Shown piece by piece: positions 34,907-44,835 of a stretch of 64,000 nt of DNA. The notes under the pieces are model-generated. The model was not told the DNA's origin, ran no database searches, and saw nothing but the letters and a program-made list of their open reading frames with translations. This DNA comes from Rhodothermales bacterium (GTDB lineage: Bacteria > Bacteroidota > Rhodothermia > Rhodothermales > VXPQ01). Location: contig JAJECT010000024.1 of NCBI GenBank assembly GCA_022821845.1, forward strand, positions 66,393-130,392. The letters are read 5' to 3'. Position numbers and translations under genes: made by a program. The stretch's first letter is position 1. The number at the start of each line of letters is the position of its first letter.

Positions 34907-37810
34907 ATGAACGACGCCTTGCAGGACTTTCGGCATGCGCTTGCGCCCCGCATTGCGGGCGAGCTGCTTTTGGACGAGATGTCGCGGGCGTTGTACGCGA
35001 CCGACGCCAGCATCTACCGCATGAAGCCGCGCGCCGTGCTGATTCCGCGCACGATGGACGACGTGCAAGCGGCGATCGAGGAAGCCGGGCGTTTCGGCAT
35101 GCCGGCGCTGCCGCGCGGCGGCGGGTCCTCCCTGGCCGGACAAACGGTGGCGGAAGCCCTGGTCATCGACTTTACGAAGCATCTTGACCGTATTCTGGAA
35201 ATAGACGAGGAAGCGCGGCAGGTTCGCGTAGAGCCCGGGCTGGTGCTGGACCGCCTCAACGCCGCGCTGGCGCCCCGCGGACTGATGGCGGGACCAGACC
35301 CCGCGAGCAGCAACCGCGCCACGCTCGGAGGCATGGTTGGCAACAACGCCACAGGCGCCCATTCCATTCTGTACGGAAATACGATAGACCATGTGCATGC
35401 GCTGGACGTCTTCCTTGACGACGGCGTCCTGGTCCGCCTCGAAGAAACCTCCCTCGAACGCTGGGATCAACGCGCCCGCGCCGGCGGAAGCGAAGGACGT
35501 ATTTTTCGCGGGCTGGGCCAGCTCCTCGAAACCCATGCGGAAACGATCCAGCGGGATACGCCCCGGCACTGGCGCCGCAACAGCGGATATCGGCTGGAAC
35601 ATCTCGTGGGCAAGGCGTCCCGGAACCCTGCGCGCCTCCTGTGCGGCAGCGAAGGCACCCTGGCCGTCACCAGGGAAATCCGGTTGCATGTGGTCGAACG
35701 CCCGAAGCGCTCGGCGCTGGGCGTCGCGCACTTCGCCACGTTGCGGGAAGCGCTCGAATCCGTAACCGCCATTCTGGAAACTGGCCCGTCGGCGGTCGAA
35801 CTCTTCGACGGCATCGCCATCGAACAGACCCGTCGCGCGCCGGGGTTTGCGCATCGCCTCACGTTCGTCGAGGGCGAGCCGGAAGCAGTCCTCATCACGG
35901 AATACTTCGGCGAGAGCGACCAGGAACTGACCGCCCGGCTGAACGACCTTAAACAAACGCTTGCCCGCAACCATGCCGGGTACGCAGTCGCCCTCGCCCG
36001 TACGCCGGAAGAAATCGCCAACGTATGGGCCGTCCGCAAGGAGGGCCTGGGCCTGATCATGGGCGTACAGGGAGAGCACAAACCCATCGCCTTTATCGAA
36101 GACGCGTCCGTGCCGGTCGAGCATCTCGCCGAGTACGTAGCGTCGCTTCTGTCGCTTTTGCAGGGGACCCGCACCGTCCTGTACGCCCACGCCTCCGCCG
36201 GCACCCTCCATATTCGCCCATTCATCAATACCAGGGACGCCGCGGACGTGGCGAAAATGCGCGACATTGCGCAAGGCTCCATGGAACTCGCCCGGCGATT
36301 CGGCGGAACGATCTCCTCGGAGCACGGAGACGGACTCGCCCGCAGCGAATTCATCGAACCGCTGCTCGGCACGGACCTGTACCGGGTCTATCAGGAAACG
36401 AAACGGCTCTTCGACCCCCGCGGATTGCTCAATCCGGGCAAGATCGTCGAGGCGCCGCCCATGACCGAAAACCTGCGCATCGGCCCGGGATACGAAACGC
36501 TTCCGGTCGTCGAACGGCTCGATTTTTCCGATCAGGGCGGGTTCGCGCGGGCGGTCGAATTGTGCAACGGCAACGGCGCCTGCCGCAAACTCGACGCCGG
36601 CGCGATGTGTCCTCCGTTCATGGTCACGCGCAACGAGCAGGACAATACGCGGGGGCGGGCCAACGCCCTGCGCGAAGCCCTCTCCGGCGGCCTCCCGCAG
36701 GGGGCGCTGACGGGCAAACGAATGTACGAAGTGATGGACCTGTGCATTCAGTGCAAGGCATGCAAAACGGAATGTCCGTCGAACGTGGACATGGCCCGGA
36801 TCAAGTCCGAATGGCTGGGCATGTACTGGGAAAAACAGGCGCCGCCCTTGCGTACGCGGCTTCTTGCGCAGATGCCGCAGACGATCCGCCGAATGCCCGC
36901 AACCGCGGCCCGCCTCGCCAACAGACTGCAAGGCAACCGGAGCTTCCGGCGACTGCTCGAACGCGCCCTGGGGCTTTCCGCCCGCCGCGCACTGCCCTCG
37001 TTCGCCCCCGAACCGTTCACGCAATGGTTTGCCAAACAGGCGAAACAGGCGCAACAGGCGCCCCAACGCGCCCCGGCGAACGCCCCGCCCGTCCTGCTTT
37101 TCGTCGATACGTTCAACAACTGGAACCACCCCGAAACAGCCCGGGCCGCCGCGGAATTTCTGCGCCGGACCGGCTTCGCCGTACAGGTCGCTTCGGAAAC
37201 GCTTTGTTGCGGGCGCCCCCTCTTCACGAAAGGGTTTCTGGAGGCCGCGCGGCAGCAAGTCCGGCAAGCCGCCGACGCGCTGTATCCATGGGCCGAGCAG
37301 GGGCTTCCCGTGGTCGGCCTCGAACCCAGCTGCATCCTTACGTTCCGGGACGAAGCCCGCATCCTCTTGCCCGGCGACGCCCGCGTAGCCCGCCTCGCCG
37401 AACAGGTATTTACCTTCGAGGAATTTGTGATCGACCGGGCGGACGCCTTTGCCGCCGGCGCGGCGCAATGGACGGACGAAACCCGCGACGTACTCCTGCA
37501 CGAGCATTGCCACCAGAAAGCGCTAAAGGGCGCGGGCGCCACCGCAGCGTGCCTGGAATTGCCCCCGAACTACACGGTGCGCCCCGTCGATTCGGGATGC
37601 TGCGGCATGGCGGGCGCCTTCGGCTACGAAGCGGAGCATTACGATCTGTCCATCGCCATGGCGGAGCGGCGGCTTGCCCCGGCGGTCCGCAATGCGCCGC
37701 AAGACACGCTCATCGCCGCCGCAGGCGTTTCGTGCCGCGCCCAGATTTTCGATACCGCGAAGCGGCAGGCGCTGCATCCGGCGGAAATTCTGCTGGACGC
37801 GCTGCGGTAG
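34907..37810 (+). CDS. FAD-linked oxidase fused to Fe-S/CCG domain (GlcD-GlcF type, YdiJ-like)
   Basis: This 967-residue membrane-associated oxidoreductase has a PCMH-type FAD-binding domain (about residues 35-220, PRGGGSSLAGQTVAEALVID), an FAD-oxidase C domain ending ISSEHGDGLARSEF, then an Fe-S domain with CNGNGACR, and CIQCKACKTECP at about 613-624. The carboxy end is a CCG/heterodisulfide-reductase type domain (SGCCGMAGAFGYE). The order matches E. coli YdiJ, a D-2-hydroxyglutarate dehydrogenase, and D-lactate dehydrogenases. Substrate is a 2-hydroxy acid; exact identity is open. It starts 9 bp after the nuclease gene. Confidence 0.92.
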   Translation: MNDALQDFRHALAPRIAGELLLDEMSRALYATDASIYRMKPRAVLIPRTMDDVQAAIEEAGRFGMPALPRGGGSSLAGQTVAEALVIDFTKHLDRILEIDEEARQVRVEPGLVLDRLNAALAPRGLMAGPDPASSNRATLGGMVGNNATGAHSILYGNTIDHVHALDVFLDDGVLVRLEETSLERWDQRARAGGSEGRIFRGLGQLLETHAETIQRDTPRHWRRNSGYRLEHLVGKASRNPARLLCGSEGTLAVTREIRLHVVERPKRSALGVAHFATLREALESVTAILETGPSAVELFDGIAIEQTRRAPGFAHRLTFVEGEPEAVLITEYFGESDQELTARLNDLKQTLARNHAGYAVALARTPEEIANVWAVRKEGLGLIMGVQGEHKPIAFIEDASVPVEHLAEYVASLLSLLQGTRTVLYAHASAGTLHIRPFINTRDAADVAKMRDIAQGSMELARRFGGTISSEHGDGLARSEFIEPLLGTDLYRVYQETKRLFDPRGLLNPGKIVEAPPMTENLRIGPGYETLPVVERLDFSDQGGFARAVELCNGNGACRKLDAGAMCPPFMVTRNEQDNTRGRANALREALSGGLPQGALTGKRMYEVMDLCIQCKACKTECPSNVDMARIKSEWLGMYWEKQAPPLRTRLLAQMPQTIRRMPATAARLANRLQGNRSFRRLLERALGLSARRALPSFAPEPFTQWFAKQAKQAQQAPQRAPANAPPVLLFVDTFNNWNHPETARAAAEFLRRTGFAVQVASETLCCGRPLFTKGFLEAARQQVRQAADALYPWAEQGLPVVGLEPSCILTFRDEARILLPGDARVARLAEQVFTFEEFVIDRADAFAAGAAQWTDETRDVLLHEHCHQKALKGAGATAACLELPPNYTVRPVDSGCCGMAGAFGYEAEHYDLSIAMAERRLAPAVRNAPQDTLIAAAGVSCRAQIFDTAKRQALHPAEILLDALR

Positions 37811-37815
37811 AAAAA

Positions 37816-39822
37816 TTACTCGCCCGCCTCCTCGAAAGGCCAACTATTGTTCGAACCGTCCACATCCGGCAACAGATTTTCCGGATCGATCACGACGCGC
37901 GCGACCGGGCTGTCCGTGGCCAGCGTAAACGAAGCGGTGGTAGCGCCATTCAGCCAGGCGGTAACGGGAATCCGCCTTCCGATCACCTCGCCGGACGCCA
38001 GTTCGATGGCAAGGAACACCGGCATGGGCGCCAACCCCTTGTCGCGCACCGTAATGGTCGTTTCGTTCCCTTCGGCGCGCACCGCCTCGATGGCCTGGTC
38101 AAGCGTCCAGGTTTCGTAATACCACGACCGCCAGAACCAGTCCAGGTCGCGCCCGGAAACCCGCTCGAACGTATTGAACAAGTCCCACGGGTACGGATGC
38201 TTGTACGCCCACTCGGCAATGAACGCGCGGGTGGCCTCGTAGAACGTCTCGTCGCCCAGCACGGCGCGCAAGGCCGCCAGCATCGCAGCGGGCTTCATAT
38301 AGGAAGCGACCGTGAACGCGACAGACGTAGCGTGGTAGCCCGAAGGCTGCATGATGGCCCCCTCGCGGCCCTGCCGGGCTACCGAAACATAGATTTGCTG
38401 ATCCGGAAAATGATGGTCCAGGCCCGGGTGGTAGTCCATGCGGGCGTCGTTCTCGTGGAAGGTGGCAAACCCCTCGTCCATCCAGCTGAATCGCCGTTCG
38501 TTCGCGCCAACAATCATCGGAATCCACATATGGGCCAGTTCGTGGGCCGTCACATTATACAATGCGCTGTCGCCGCGCGCAGTATAATCCCCCATCAGGG
38601 TCATCATGGGATATTCCATGCCTCCGCCCATGATCTCCGCCCCCTCTACGGCCGTCATGTGGGGCCACGGGTACGCAAAACCGGTGTTTCGGGAATGGTA
38701 CCGGATGGCATGCTGCTGATACGCCGTCACGTTCGCCCAAAGCGGGGCCGCCTCGCGATAGAACGTGTTGATCCGGGTAAAATCCTCTTCGCCGTCGCCG
38801 TCGCGGTCGCCTGTGGACGTACGACCCGCCTCCCAGATGGATTCCTTCGTCGCGGCAAAGGCCACGTCGCGCACATTGTCCGCCGCGAAACGCCACCGCA
38901 ACAAACCATCTTCCGTTACGGCCGTCCCCGCCTCTGCGAAGTCGTCGGGGCCGATCACCTGCACGAGGCTATCGCTCTCCCACGCCGCCTCGAGCCGGTC
39001 CAGAATGGCCGGCGCCAGCGTTTCTTCGGGGTTCTGCAAGGCGCCGGTAGCGCTTACGATCCATCCCTCCGGAATCTCCACCGTAAGGTCGTAATCGGCG
39101 AAACCGTGATAAAACTCGGATACGCCCGTAAAGTCCTCGGTGTGCCAACCCGCCACGTCGTCGTACACCGCCATAACCGGATACCAGTAGGCAAGAAAAA
39201 GCAGGTTGTCCCCGCCGCGTCCCATGCGCCCTCCCGCGCCGGCCTGCGGAATGTTGAAATGCCATTCGATATCGATGGTCGCCGTTTCTCCCGACGCGAT
39301 CGGTTGCGGCAACGTCACCATCATATTGGTCCCGCCGATCTGGAAATTCGGCCCTTCGGGAACGGGCCCAAGCGGAAGCTCCTGGCCCTGCGCCGCCACG
39401 CGGCGGATCGCCATGCCCCCGGTCACTTCCGCCGCCTCGGCCCGGCGGACCCCCGGCGCATGAAAATTCTGCGCAATCTCCAGGTACAGCCGGGAAAGCG
39501 TGTCCGGCGAACGGTTCGTATACGTAATGGAGCCGCTCCCGTCCAGCAAGCCGGTTACCGGAAAGACGCGGGCGGTCAGCGCGTATTGCGTTTCCTGCGT
39601 CCAGTAATTCAGGCCAGGCTCGCCCGTCGCGGAACGCGTTCCCCGGAGGATCGCCTGCCGATACGGGTCGGGCGGGGTAATCTCCCAGGGAATGGGCCGA
39701 TTGGCGACCTGTTCGATATGGGTGGTTTGCGCTACGCCCACCATATTGGCCGGGGCGCACCCGGCGAGCGCCACAGCCCCAAACGCTGCAAAACACCGAG
39801 CAAACAGAAAACGAAAAGTCAT
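37816..39822 (-). CDS. M1 family zinc metallopeptidase, lipoprotein
   Basis: This 668-residue secreted aminopeptidase-like protein has a lipobox ending AVALAGC, so it is probably membrane-anchored by lipid. An amino-terminal beta domain is followed by the exopeptidase motif as GGGMEYPMM and the zinc site HELAHMWIPMIVGANE, with the third ligand in WMDEGFATF. M1 enzymes remove amino-terminal residues from peptides. I chose ATG 39822; ATG 39849 nine codons upstream is also possible. It follows ctpA by 47 bp, so the two proteases are probably one unit. Confidence 0.9.
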   Translation of the reverse strand: MTFRFLFARCFAAFGAVALAGCAPANMVGVAQTTHIEQVANRPIPWEITPPDPYRQAILRGTRSATGEPGLNYWTQETQYALTARVFPVTGLLDGSGSITYTNRSPDTLSRLYLEIAQNFHAPGVRRAEAAEVTGGMAIRRVAAQGQELPLGPVPEGPNFQIGGTNMMVTLPQPIASGETATIDIEWHFNIPQAGAGGRMGRGGDNLLFLAYWYPVMAVYDDVAGWHTEDFTGVSEFYHGFADYDLTVEIPEGWIVSATGALQNPEETLAPAILDRLEAAWESDSLVQVIGPDDFAEAGTAVTEDGLLRWRFAADNVRDVAFAATKESIWEAGRTSTGDRDGDGEEDFTRINTFYREAAPLWANVTAYQQHAIRYHSRNTGFAYPWPHMTAVEGAEIMGGGMEYPMMTLMGDYTARGDSALYNVTAHELAHMWIPMIVGANERRFSWMDEGFATFHENDARMDYHPGLDHHFPDQQIYVSVARQGREGAIMQPSGYHATSVAFTVASYMKPAAMLAALRAVLGDETFYEATRAFIAEWAYKHPYPWDLFNTFERVSGRDLDWFWRSWYYETWTLDQAIEAVRAEGNETTITVRDKGLAPMPVFLAIELASGEVIGRRIPVTAWLNGATTASFTLATDSPVARVVIDPENLLPDVDGSNNSWPFEEAGE

Positions 39823-39869
39823 GAAGAGGCGCTCCGGGGCGGGCTGCATAGGGACCACAGGAAAGTGCG

Positions 39870-41591
39870 CTATCGGCGGCCTGCCGGACGATCCGGTTCC
39901 TGCGGGAGCGATTCCGGCAAGGTCGCAAGGTGCTCGGCAAGCCCCCATAAACCCAGCGCGGCGTTCAATTCCGGGTCCACTTCCTTGTAGACGCCATACC
40001 AGGCCTTGTGTCCGAAGAATTCCTGTGCGATGCGTCCGCGCAGGTGCACTTCCAGCGTCCCCCGATGCGCTTGCAAGGCGTCCGCCATCGCCGTACGCGC
40101 GCTGTCCGCCTCCGCGGAAACCTCCATCAGCGAATCGTCCGCCTCGGGGTCGGCGGCAAACGCTACGAAAGCCGTCCACAGATCGTCGGAAACGTCGAAC
40201 GCAGAAGCGAATTCCTTTTCCCGGTCCCGCCACAGGTCGCGCAAGCGGCGTTCGTCCTCGCGGAACCATTTGCGGGCAAAGCGCCTGTCAAGGCCGCGTC
40301 CCAGCACCTGGCGGAGGGGCCCCAGCGTATCCGGCTTCACAATATAATCGGGGAGGATGCCGCCCCCGCCGAACACGTCGCGGCCATGGGCGGTTTTGTA
40401 GCGCAGCGAATCGGGAATGCTGTCCGAGTATTCGCCGGGACGATACGTCGCATCCTCGAGCGAAGCAAATTTCTCTTCGTAATAATCTTCCTGATCGCCG
40501 TCGTCGTACGGGGTCTGGATGAGTCGCCCCGAAGGCGTATAGTAGCGCGCAACCGTCATCTGGAGCACGCTCTCGTCCGGCAGAGCGAACTGGTGTTGCA
40601 CAAGCCCCTTGCCGAAGGTGCGTTGTCCCACGATCAGCGCGCGATCATGATCCTGCAAGGCGCCCGCCACAATTTCGCTGGCCGAGGCGGAATAGGCGTT
40701 CACCAGCACGATCACCGGCTCTTTTTCGAGAATGCCCGTGCGGCGGGTCCGATACGTGCTGGTGGTTTCCGGTCGGCGGCCCCGCGTGTACACCACGGTC
40801 TTGCGCCCGGGCACCATCTCGTCCACGATTTCTATGGCCTCGCTCATATACCCGCCCGTATTGGAGCGCAAATCCAGCACCAGCCGCTCCATGCCCTCGT
40901 CTTTCAGCGCGCGCGCGTGCTCTATGAATTCGTTATAGGTTTCCTGGGAGAAGCGCGAGACGCGAATGTACCCCGTCTCGTCGTCCACCATGTACGAGGC
41001 GTCTACCGTGTATAGCGGAATGGCGTCGCGGGTAAGCGTGAATTCGAGCGGCGCCCCCGCGCCGGGCCGCTGGATGGTAACGTCTACTTGCGTTCCGATT
41101 TCCCCCTTCAGCCTGGAAGTAACCTCGTCTTCCGACAAGCCGACCGCCGTGGAATCGTCGATGCGGACAATGCGGTCCCCCGCCATCAGGCCAGCCCGTT
41201 CGCTGGGACCGTCCCCAATGACAGACATCACCCGCACGGTGTCGTCGCGCAAATCGTCGTCGTTGCGGGCAATCTCGAACCAGATGCCGATGCCGCCGAA
41301 CGACCCCTGGAACCGTTCCTGCATATCCTGGGCATCCTCGGCGGAAACATACACCGAATGCGGGTCCAGATCGTCCAGCATGCTGCGGATCGCCTCCTCC
41401 GCCAGCGTCGCCGGATCGACGGGTTCCACATACTGCTTGTTGATGAGCAGAAACGCATCCTCGAGTTTGCGGAGTTGCGTAAGCGTATCCTCTCCGAACA
41501 ACGTGGACCGAACGGCGCCCCCAAGCAGTACGCCCGCCAGCAGCAGCGCCGCCGCGGGCAGGATCCGAAATCGTTTGGAAGAAGCGGGCAT
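39870..41591 (-). CDS. Carboxy-terminal processing peptidase, S41 family
   Basis: This 573-residue protease has an amino-terminal membrane/signal segment (FRILPAAALLLAGVLLGG) and a helical region, then a PDZ domain (GPSERAGLMAGDRIVRIDD). The S41 catalytic core carries the nucleophile Ser in SASASEIVAGAL and the general base Lys in RTFGKGLVQ. A long carboxy-terminal helical domain (about 420-573) follows, as in Bacteroidota Prc/CtpA. It acts in the periplasm on carboxy-terminal tails of target proteins. A 244-bp gap separates it from divergent lemA. Confidence 0.93.
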   Translation of the reverse strand: MPASSKRFRILPAAALLLAGVLLGGAVRSTLFGEDTLTQLRKLEDAFLLINKQYVEPVDPATLAEEAIRSMLDDLDPHSVYVSAEDAQDMQERFQGSFGGIGIWFEIARNDDDLRDDTVRVMSVIGDGPSERAGLMAGDRIVRIDDSTAVGLSEDEVTSRLKGEIGTQVDVTIQRPGAGAPLEFTLTRDAIPLYTVDASYMVDDETGYIRVSRFSQETYNEFIEHARALKDEGMERLVLDLRSNTGGYMSEAIEIVDEMVPGRKTVVYTRGRRPETTSTYRTRRTGILEKEPVIVLVNAYSASASEIVAGALQDHDRALIVGQRTFGKGLVQHQFALPDESVLQMTVARYYTPSGRLIQTPYDDGDQEDYYEEKFASLEDATYRPGEYSDSIPDSLRYKTAHGRDVFGGGGILPDYIVKPDTLGPLRQVLGRGLDRRFARKWFREDERRLRDLWRDREKEFASAFDVSDDLWTAFVAFAADPEADDSLMEVSAEADSARTAMADALQAHRGTLEVHLRGRIAQEFFGHKAWYGVYKEVDPELNAALGLWGLAEHLATLPESLPQEPDRPAGRR

Positions 41592-41835
41592 CGTCTTCGA
41601 GCGCGAAAAAGCGTTTTAACCCTTAGCCAATTTTATTTACGAAATCATTCCGGTAAAGTGCCCGTTCGGGTCGGGAATTCATGCGAAAAGTGCCTCCGGG
41701 GAAGCGGGCGCCTGAAAATCCCCGCAACTCCGACGGCGCCTTGTCGTACCTTATGTTCGCGGGAACGCGCTGGCGTCCGCCGCCCTTGCTTCAGTCCCTC
41801 CTTCTTTCTCCATACGCTCAACAACGCTTGTAACG

Positions 41836-42438
41836 ATGCGCAGCAACGGAACGATCATCCTTCTCGTCGCGCTTCTGGTCGTGCTTTTCGGCGGATGCAT
41901 GGGATGCAACGCATACAACGGCATGGTGGGAAGCCAGGAAACCGTCGAGGCGTCCTGGGCCAATGTCGAAACGCAGTATCAGCGCCGCGCCGATCTGATT
42001 CCCAACCTCGTCGCCACGGTGCGCGGGGCCGCCGACTTCGAACAGGAAACGCTCCAGGCGGTTACCCAAGCGCGGGCCGAGGCCACCTCGATTCAGCTGA
42101 ACGTGGACGATCTCGAAGACCCGGCTCGCCTGCGCGCATTCGAAGCGGCCCAAAGCCGACTCAGCGGCGCGCTGGGCCGATTGCTCGCCGTTTCCGAGAA
42201 TTATCCGCAACTGCGCGCCACGGAAGCGTTCCGGGATTTGCAGGCGCAGCTCGAAGGCACCGAAAACCGGATCACCGTAGCCCGGCGCGACTACAACGAA
42301 TCGGTTCGGGGCTACAATACGCAGATACGCCGCTTCCCCGCCGCGATCTTCGCCGCGATCTTCGGGTTCGAACGCCGTACGCCCTTCGAGGCGGAAGCCG
42401 GGGCCGAAGAAGCCCCCACCGTCGATTTTTCCTCTTGA
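41836..42438 (+). CDS. lemA: LemA family membrane protein
   Basis: This 200-residue protein starts with a hydrophobic helix (TIILLVALLVVLFGGC; a Cys follows GG, so lipidation is conceivable). The LemA four-helix bundle follows, with YNGMVGSQETVEASWANVETQYQRRADLIPNLVATV and NESVRGYNTQIRRFPAAIFA. Function of the family is unclear. It is followed 20 bp later by a TPM-domain protein, the usual LemA partner, implying a shared membrane role. Confidence 0.95.
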   Translation: MRSNGTIILLVALLVVLFGGCMGCNAYNGMVGSQETVEASWANVETQYQRRADLIPNLVATVRGAADFEQETLQAVTQARAEATSIQLNVDDLEDPARLRAFEAAQSRLSGALGRLLAVSENYPQLRATEAFRDLQAQLEGTENRITVARRDYNESVRGYNTQIRRFPAAIFAAIFGFERRTPFEAEAGAEEAPTVDFSS

Positions 42439-42458
42439 CAACGACCCTCGGATACCCA

Positions 42459-43340
42459 ATGGGCAGGCAGGACGACGCGGGCGCAGCGACAAAAACGCGG
42501 GCAGGCCATGGGCCCCGCCGCTGGTCGCAATGGATTCGGGGCCGGTTGGCGCTGGTCGGACTATGCATTGCGGGCATGGCGGGATTGTGCTATCCAATGG
42601 CCGCATTCGCCCAGCAGAGCATAGACGTCATTCCTTCCGCCGGAAGCCTGGTGGCGGACGAGGCGAACTTGCTTACCCCCTCCGAAGAGCGGCGACTCGC
42701 CGAAAAACTGACGGCGTACGCAGACACGACCTCCACGCAAATCGTGGTCGTTACGATTCCGTCGCTCGAAGGCGTTCCGGCGGCGGAATATGCGTTGGCC
42801 CTGGGCCGCGCATGGGGCGTAGGGCAAGAAGGCAAGAATAACGGCGTCGTGGTCCTCGTGTCCCGCGACGACCGCGAAGCGCGCATCGAAACGGGATACG
42901 GCCTCGAAGGCGCGATTTCCGATGCGGTCGCCGCCCGCATCTATCGCAACGTCATGGTCCCGTATTTCCGCGAAGGACGGTTCTACGAAGGACTTTCCGC
43001 GACGACGGACCTCTTGATCGCCGCGGCGGCGGGCGAATATACGGCCGAGCGGACACAGGCGCGCCGCGCCGCGCCCCCCATCGATCCGTCCACGCTCTTC
43101 ACGCTAATCATCGTAATCTGGTTCGTTGTTGCGACCATCCGGCGGCGCCGGGGCGGAAACGACGGGGGCAAACGCTATCGCCGCCATGCGCACGGCCCCC
43201 ATTTCATTGTCTGGGGAGGCGGGTTCGGCGGCAGCGGGGGAGGATTCGGAGGCGGACTGGGCGGCGGCGGGCTGGGCGGAGGTTTCGGCGGATTCGGCGG
43301 GGGCGGGTTCGGCGGCGGCGGCGCAGGCGGCGGATGGTAA
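42459..43340 (+). CDS. TPM domain (YgcG-like) protein with Gly-rich tail
   Basis: This 293-residue exported protein has a signal/anchor (LALVGLCIAGMAGLCYPMAAFA) and a TPM domain at about residues 55-190 (SLVADEANLLTPSEERRLAEKL, QIVVVTIPSLEG, EARIETGYGLEGAISDA). A single transmembrane helix (LFTLIIVIWFVVATI) and a basic cytosolic patch come next, then a tail made almost only of Gly and Phe. The Gly tail is typical of this family. Start ATG 42459 was chosen because the longer frame from 41088 is antisense to ctpA and overlaps lemA. Confidence 0.9.
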   Translation: MGRQDDAGAATKTRAGHGPRRWSQWIRGRLALVGLCIAGMAGLCYPMAAFAQQSIDVIPSAGSLVADEANLLTPSEERRLAEKLTAYADTTSTQIVVVTIPSLEGVPAAEYALALGRAWGVGQEGKNNGVVVLVSRDDREARIETGYGLEGAISDAVAARIYRNVMVPYFREGRFYEGLSATTDLLIAAAAGEYTAERTQARRAAPPIDPSTLFTLIIVIWFVVATIRRRRGGNDGGKRYRRHAHGPHFIVWGGGFGGSGGGFGGGLGGGGLGGGFGGFGGGGFGGGGAGGGW

Positions 43341-43385
43341 ACCTGCCCGAAGAATATTTCAGCGTATTCTTTATTCCCCGCTGCG

Positions 43386-43718
43386 ATGCAGAACGACCGG
43401 TTACAAGCGCTGCGCGCATTCCATGAAGAAGACCCGGACGACGCATTCGTCCGATTTGCGCTGGCGCAGGAATACCGCAAGCGAGGCAACGCCAAGGAGG
43501 CGCTTCGGTTTTTCGAGGGCCTGATTGCAGAAAATCCCGAGTATGTGGGCACATGGTACCACCTCGGAAAATTGTACGAGGAACTGGGCCGGAAACAGGA
43601 TGCCGTGCGAACCTGGCGCGAGGGCGTCGCCGTGGCCGGGCGGCAGCGCGACGCGCATGCGCAGGCCGAACTCCGGGACGCCCTGATGCAGATAGACGGA
43701 GCGGGGTTCGATGACTGA
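43386..43718 (+). CDS. Small tetratricopeptide-repeat protein
   Basis: This 110-residue protein holds about two TPR units: DPDDAFVRFALAQEYRKRGN with EALRFFEGLIAENP, and YVGTWYHLGKLYEELGRK with DAVRTWREGVAVA. It is a likely protein-interaction module. Its last 8 bases overlap the CPBP protease start, so the two are translationally coupled. Confidence 0.82.
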   Translation: MQNDRLQALRAFHEEDPDDAFVRFALAQEYRKRGNAKEALRFFEGLIAENPEYVGTWYHLGKLYEELGRKQDAVRTWREGVAVAGRQRDAHAQAELRDALMQIDGAGFDD

Positions 43719-44439
43719 GAACGTCTGGAGTCGATACCACTCGACCTCCCGCTCGGCTACGTACGGATTTCTGGCGGCGCTTCCGCTCCTGGTCCTGTAT
43801 GAACTGCTGATCGTTTTCGCAAACCGCAGCGCCGTGGCGCAGGTACGCGTTTCGTCCGAAATGTGGCTCAAGCAGTTGTTGCTGGTGGTCGGGGATCACG
43901 GCCTGATCGCGTTTGGCGGCGCCATACTGGTTGCGGGGATCGCCGTATTCTGGCGCGACCGCAAGAAAAATATCCCGTTCCGCCCCCGCTATTTTCTGTG
44001 GATGCTGCTCGAAAGCGCCGCGTACGCCGTCGTGATCGCGCTCCTCGTCGCGAACCTGGTGCAGGCGATTCTGCCCATGCTGGCCCAGGCTGCCCCCATC
44101 GAAGGACTGGCCATGAAACTGGCTCTTTCGGTCGGGGCGGGCCTGTACGAGGAACTGCTGTTTCGGGTGCTGCTGGTCGGCATGCTATTCTGGGCGCTGC
44201 GCCGGATCATGGGCAGCCGGGCGCTGGCCTACGCCATAGCAGCGCTCGTCGGGGCCTTTCTTTTCAGCCTGATGCACTACATAGGCCCGCTGGGAGATCC
44301 ATTCCAGCCGGGTTCGTTCCTGTTCCGAATGTTTTTCGGACTGGCGCTGAATGTCGTGTTCCTCTGGCGGGGATTCGGCGTCGCGGCTTGGACGCACGCC
44401 CTCTACGACGTCATGGTGCTGGTCCTGCTGGACGGATAA
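43711..44439 (+). CDS. CPBP (CAAX-like) intramembrane metalloprotease
   Basis: This 242-residue membrane protein has about six hydrophobic helices and the Abi/CPBP motifs GLYEELLFRVLLVG (EExxxR), FLFSLMHYIG (FxxxH) and a final AAWTHALYD helix. Family members cleave prenylated-type substrates in eukaryotes and have varied or unknown bacterial roles. Coupled to the upstream TPR gene. Confidence 0.88.
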   Translation: MTENVWSRYHSTSRSATYGFLAALPLLVLYELLIVFANRSAVAQVRVSSEMWLKQLLLVVGDHGLIAFGGAILVAGIAVFWRDRKKNIPFRPRYFLWMLLESAAYAVVIALLVANLVQAILPMLAQAAPIEGLAMKLALSVGAGLYEELLFRVLLVGMLFWALRRIMGSRALAYAIAALVGAFLFSLMHYIGPLGDPFQPGSFLFRMFFGLALNVVFLWRGFGVAAWTHALYDVMVLVLLDG

Positions 44440-44646
44440 GGGACGTCGCGCAGCCCTCTATTTGCCGGAGCCGAAAAAAAAGCGAAGCGCGAGGGTATAT
44501 TCGCCGGATTTTTGTGTCTATAGGGGGAAATTGCGCTTGGTGCGCAGACCAGCGCGCGCAGAACCGTTTCCGGGATCCGAGCGACCCGGTCACGGTTCAA
44601 AAAAGCGCAGGTCAACCTATCGTCCATAAGCCGGAGGCAAAACGCC

Positions 44647-44832
44647 ATGTTCAAAAAGCCGACCAAAACCCCCGACAACCTTGAGGAACTGTTGCGGGAA
44701 GCAGCGAAGAAGAAGATGACCCTGGAGGAAAGGAGAGAGCAAAGGGTTTCGTTCGTTATGGGAATGCTACCCGTGGACAGTCCCTTGACAAAAGACGAGG
44801 TACGAAAAATGCTGAATAAAACCTGCTTGTAA
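44647..44832 (+). CDS. Small protein preceding Fic (candidate antitoxin/partner)
   Basis: This 61-residue, highly charged protein (LEELLREAAKKKMTLEERREQ, then SFVMGMLPVDSPLTKDEV) has GGAGG ten bases before its ATG. The stop lies 3 bp before fic. Small proteins with an 'M-T-x-E-E-R-x-x-Q-R-x-SF' pattern precede fic in other bacteria as I recall, and some (VbhA type) inhibit Fic through an (S/T)xxxE(G/N) motif. Here the Ser is followed by FVMG, so the inhibitory Glu is not present in that register. Partner role inferred from position only. Confidence 0.6.
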   Translation: MFKKPTKTPDNLEELLREAAKKKMTLEERREQRVSFVMGMLPVDSPLTKDEVRKMLNKTCL

Positions 44833-44835
44833 ACG

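Noticed and set aside
34457-37513. Minus-strand ORF of 1018 codons opposite the FAD/Fe-S oxidoreductase
   Set aside because: Antisense shadow; the plus strand carries complete FAD, Fe-S and CCG motifs.
36025-39990. Plus-strand ORF of 1321 codons
   Set aside because: Spans two real genes on both strands in another frame; composition is Arg/Pro-rich without any motif.
43200-43340. Gly-codon-rich GGCGG repeats at the end of the TPM protein as a separate repeat element
   Set aside because: They encode the Gly/Phe tail that is normal for this protein family.
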